This document shows, one piece after another, positions 61,446 through 64,000 of a DNA stretch of 64,000 nt. The stretch spans positions 186,001 to 250,000 of the forward strand of contig NZ_JOEI01000008.1 of NCBI RefSeq assembly GCF_000718095.1. The letters run 5' to 3'. How positions within the stretch are numbered: position 1 is the stretch's first letter; each line of letters starts with the position of its first letter. The notes under the pieces are model-generated. The model saw only the letters and a list, made by a program, of their open reading frames with translations. It ran no database searches and was not told the origin of the DNA. This DNA is from Streptomyces scopuliridis RB72 (GTDB lineage Bacteria > Actinomycetota > Actinomycetes > Streptomycetales > Streptomycetaceae). The translations under genes and the position numbers were made by a program.

Positions 61446-62252
61446 ATGCCGCGTTGGACATCGCTCCCGTCAGGACTGCCCGAGAGGGACCGTCAACTCA
61501 TCATTCAGTTGCGACGGTTGAAGGATCACTCCGGCCTCGGACTCGCCGCGCTGGCGGCGAAGACGGGGTACAGCCGCTCCTCCTGGGAGCGCTATCTCAA
61601 CGGAAAACAGCCGGTGCCCCGGAAGGCCGTCGAGGAACTGGCCAAGGTCTGCGGGATGGATCCGACGAAGCTGCTCGTCCTGCACGAAGTGGCCGAGCGG
61701 CAACCGCCCGAGCCCGCCGCGGAAGAAGCCGCCGCCGGCACGGGTGCAGAGGGCGCGGATGCGGACGAGCATGTGGACGAGCCGCCAGGGACGCGAGAGT
61801 CCGGGGCCCCGGACTCCGGAGCGCGGCCGTCCGGTCGGCGGCGGGTGCCGTTGCGGTACGCGCTCGCCGGTGCGATCGCGGCCGCGGCCGTCGCCTTCGC
61901 GGCGGGGCTGCTGGTGGCCGGGGGCGGCGACGGGGGCGGAGGCGACGGGGATACGAAGCCGCTGACGTACGGTCCCGGCCGTACGTACGACTGCGACGAC
62001 ACGGGACGTAAGGACGGCGCGGCCTACGCCGGGCACAGCACGACCGCCGAGGCGCTGATCGCCCTGAACGGCAATGGACCCGATGTGGTCGAGGCGCAGT
62101 GCCTGTTGAAGCGCCACGGCTTCGACCCGGGCGAGATCGACGGGCTCTACGGCCCGAGCGCGAAGTCCGCCGTGCAGGAGTTCCAGAAGGCGCGGAAGCT
62201 GGTCAGCGACGGCATCGTGGGGCCCGACACCTGGGCGGAGTTACGCCGGTGA
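61446..62252 (+). CDS. XRE-family membrane regulator with extracellular peptidoglycan-binding domain
   Basis: A 268-residue protein. A cytoplasmic XRE helix-turn-helix (about 20-80, GLAALAAKTGYSRSSWERYLNG) is followed by an acidic linker, one membrane helix (about 140-160, LAGAIAAAAVAFAAGLLVAG) and an extracellular PG_binding_1 domain (about 195-268, VVEAQCLLKRHGFDPGEIDG and GIVGPDTWAELRR). This layout would let wall contact control transcription directly. ATG after GAGGT. Codon 266 is TTA (62241-62243), three codons from the end, and the stop overlaps the next start by GTGA, so the bldA tRNA may limit both genes. Confidence 0.88.
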   Translation: MPRWTSLPSGLPERDRQLIIQLRRLKDHSGLGLAALAAKTGYSRSSWERYLNGKQPVPRKAVEELAKVCGMDPTKLLVLHEVAERQPPEPAAEEAAAGTGAEGADADEHVDEPPGTRESGAPDSGARPSGRRRVPLRYALAGAIAAAAVAFAAGLLVAGGGDGGGGDGDTKPLTYGPGRTYDCDDTGRKDGAAYAGHSTTAEALIALNGNGPDVVEAQCLLKRHGFDPGEIDGLYGPSAKSAVQEFQKARKLVSDGIVGPDTWAELRR

Positions 62253-63157
62253 GCGGCGCGCTGGAGAACGCGGCGGAGAAGCGGGCGGCGGAGTGCGACC
62301 GGCTCGCGGGCGAGTTGAGCGCGCTCCGGGCCCGTACGGGGCTGAGCCTGGTCGCGCTCGCCGGGCGTACGCCGTACAGCAAGTCGTCCTGGCAGCGCTA
62401 TCTCAATGGTACGAAGCCCCTGCCGCGACAGGCGGTGGTGGCCCTGTGCGCGCTGGCGGGCGAGCCCCCGGGGCGGCTGCTCGCGCTCTGGGAGCTGGCG
62501 GACGCCGCCTGGAGCGGCCGGGCGGCGGCGGACACCAGGGCCGCTGCCGTGACTGTACGAGGGCCCTCCCCGCCGTCGCCCGTACCTGTACCGGCGGGGC
62601 AGGCGACGCCACCGACGCCAGGAGGGGCGCCGCGCGGCAGACGCCGTACCGCGGTGCTCGCCGCGACGGCGGGGGTGGCCGTCGTCACCGTGGCGACGGT
62701 GCTCGGGGCATGGCTGTCGGGCGACGACGGAGCGCGGCGGGACGTCCCCCAGGACGCGGCGTGGAGCAACGCCGGCCCGCTGCGCCCCAGTTGCACCGGC
62801 CCGGCGTGCGAAGGCGAGGACCCGGCTCCCATGGGGTGCGGTGGCGATGGCGCGATGACCACTCTCGGCTCGCTCACCGCGACGGGCGGCCAACGACTCC
62901 AACTGCGGTACGGCGAAACGTGCCGCACCGTATGGGTGCGGGCGACCGGGCTGCGGGTGGGGGACCGGGTCGTGCTGACCGTACCCGGCCGGCGGGAGCA
63001 GCAGATCGCGGCGGTCGCCCGGCGGGACACCGGCCGCTATCTCGTGACGCCGATGGTGGCGGCCGCCGATCCGTCCGAGGCGCGGGCCTGTCTCCTGCCC
63101 GGAGGCGGCGGCGAACAGGAGTGTCTGGGCCGCGCGCCCCGGGCACCCGCGTCATGA
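62249..63157 (+). CDS. XRE-family membrane regulator, DUF2690-like ectodomain
   Basis: A 302-residue paralogue of the preceding gene. The XRE domain (about 20-75, GLSLVALAGRTPYSKSSWQR) is followed by a Pro-rich linker, one membrane helix (about 130-155, VLAATAGVAVVTVATVLGAWL) and an extracellular region with Cys pairs (SCTGPACEGEDP, MGCGGD, ETCRTVW, RACLLP) like DUF2690. The GTG start lies inside the stop of the upstream gene (GTGA), with no separate ribosome site, so translation should depend on ribosomes finishing the TTA-containing gene. Function is unknown beyond the membrane-bound DNA-binding layout. Confidence 0.86.
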   Translation: MSGALENAAEKRAAECDRLAGELSALRARTGLSLVALAGRTPYSKSSWQRYLNGTKPLPRQAVVALCALAGEPPGRLLALWELADAAWSGRAAADTRAAAVTVRGPSPPSPVPVPAGQATPPTPGGAPRGRRRTAVLAATAGVAVVTVATVLGAWLSGDDGARRDVPQDAAWSNAGPLRPSCTGPACEGEDPAPMGCGGDGAMTTLGSLTATGGQRLQLRYGETCRTVWVRATGLRVGDRVVLTVPGRREQQIAAVARRDTGRYLVTPMVAAADPSEARACLLPGGGGEQECLGRAPRAPAS

Positions 63158-63483
63158 ACACCGGTGACGGCGCCCGTCCTCTCCCCCGAGGGAGGACGGA
63201 CGCCGTCGGTCTGTAGTGATGAGATAAGCGTCATGGACCGGCCAAGATCATTCAAGCGCTGCCTGGTGCCTGTGGCACGGAAGTGACCATTCCGCCATGG
63301 TGTGATCAACGGGCAACGGATGCGAGACTGTGCGGGGTTCGGTACGGGGGCGCGCAACGGGGCGTGAAGACCGTTCCGAATGCTCCTGTGCGCTGCTGGG
63401 CTGCCGGGGAGGGCGGCCGGCGGCGGGGGAACACAGCGCGGGGCATATCCACCACGTGCGGGGGGACAAGGGGGAGGCACAGA
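63158..63483 (+). promoter_or_regulatory. 326-base gap: terminator and upstream region of last gene
   Basis: An imperfect GC hairpin at 63166-63207 (GACGGCGCCCGTCCTC with its near complement) terminates the preceding pair. A small inverted repeat GTGCC-TGT-GGCAC lies at 63266-63278. No gene seen. Confidence 0.5.
63166..63207 (+). terminator. terminator after second XRE gene
   Basis: Hairpin with two mismatched positions in its stem, beginning 8 bases after the stop codon. Confidence 0.7.
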
Positions 63484-64000
63484 ATGCCTCGTTGGAAGGC
63501 GCTGCCGGAGGGGCTCGATCCGGAGGTCAGCGAGTTCACGAACCAACTGCGCGGGCTCGTCGACCGCAGTGGTCTGAGCATCGCCGCCGTGTCCGACAGG
63601 ACCGGCTACAGCAAGACGTCGTGGGAGCGCTATCTGAACGGGCGGCTGCTCGCTCCCAAGGGCGCGATCGTCGCGCTGGCCGAGGTGACGGGCACGCATC
63701 AGGGGCATCTGACCACGATGTGGGAGCTGGCGGAGCGTGCCTGGAGCCGGTCCGAGATGCGCCATGACATGACGATGGAAGCGATACGGATCTCCCAGGC
63801 GCGGTCGGCGCTCGGGGAGTTCAGCCAGAACCCGGCCGGCGGGTCCGGCAAGCCGGTCCGGTCCGGCGGGCCGGGCGGCACAGGTGGGCCCGGCGGCCCG
63901 GGAGGCCGGCCGGCCGGTGCGACCACCGACTTCGGTGCCATGCGCGGGCCAGGGGCGCCCTCCGTACCGCAGCAGCGGGGTCCCGGCGGTCCGCCGCGGC
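63484..64000 (+). CDS. XRE-family regulator, 3' end outside window
   Basis: An open frame from ATG 63484 (MPRWKALPEGLDPEV) that runs past the window end without a stop; 172 codons are visible. The XRE domain (about 18-75, GLSIAAVSDRTGYSKTSWER) is close to those of the two genes upstream, and the MPRW start matches the gene at 61446. A helical segment (AERAWSRSEMRHDMTM) and then a Gly/Pro-rich linker follow. A membrane helix and ectodomain are expected beyond the window by analogy. The ribosome site GGGGGAGG is good. Confidence 0.85.
   Translation, partial: MPRWKALPEGLDPEVSEFTNQLRGLVDRSGLSIAAVSDRTGYSKTSWERYLNGRLLAPKGAIVALAEVTGTHQGHLTTMWELAERAWSRSEMRHDMTMEAIRISQARSALGEFSQNPAGGSGKPVRSGGPGGTGGPGGPGGRPAGATTDFGAMRGPGAPSVPQQRGPGGPPR

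Overview
The window looks like core chromosome of a Streptomyces or a very close high-GC actinomycete. Nearly every codon ends in G or C, many genes start with GTG, rare TTA codons occur in two accessory-looking genes, and the gene content is typical of that group: guaB3, a cluster of membrane Ser/Thr kinases, an LAxTG surface protein, PerM, and XRE membrane regulators. I saw no tRNA, rRNA, insertion sequence, prophage or CRISPR array.

Layout. 1-1.6 kb: end of guaB and guaB3. 1.6-6.7 kb: a small membrane protein, a nucleotide-sugar dehydrogenase whose catalytic Cys is replaced, glpD, and a TTA-containing serine hydrolase. 6.8-16 kb: four consecutive transmembrane Ser/Thr kinases, the second a pseudokinase with a very large insert. 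16-20.9 kb: gabD2-type aldehyde dehydrogenase, GMC oxidoreductase and an LAETG surface protein. 21-25.7 kb: an AroQ-delta chorismate mutase behind an apparent aromatic leader peptide and attenuator hairpin, guaA, a membrane protein and a DoxX protein. 25.6-29.6 kb: a PspC/LiaF-like membrane protein divergent from a PspC histidine kinase and NarL regulator, an EsrISR- or LiaFSR-like envelope-stress set. 29.6-38 kb: two NlpC/P60 hydrolases (one behind a c-di-AMP riboswitch), pcrA/uvrD and an M23 endopeptidase. 38-40 kb: a lipase-like hydrolase and icmB. 40-48.8 kb: a divergent module of SWIM, DUF5691, MoxR AAA+, DUF5682 and VWA proteins, with an MmpS-like lipoprotein between the arms. 49-51.2 kb: sucCD behind two CRP-like sites. 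51.2-55.6 kb: a membrane-anchored XRE/sigma-like fusion, PerM and a membrane protein. 55.9-60.6 kb: purN-purH, a membrane protein, folD and a DUF3017 protein. 60.7-64 kb: a secreted protein and three tandem XRE membrane regulators, the last cut by the window end.

How the genes connect. Purine and one-carbon metabolism recurs (guaB, guaB3, guaA, purN, purH, folD). Envelope sensing and remodelling is the second theme (kinases, PspC system, NlpC/P60 and M23 hydrolases, LAETG protein, PerM, XRE regulators). The least understood unit is the SWIM/DUF5691 plus MoxR/DUF5682/VWA module, which I regard as the best candidate for a poorly described system. A recurring oddity is that several genes carry short tandem duplications running across or starting right after their stop codon.
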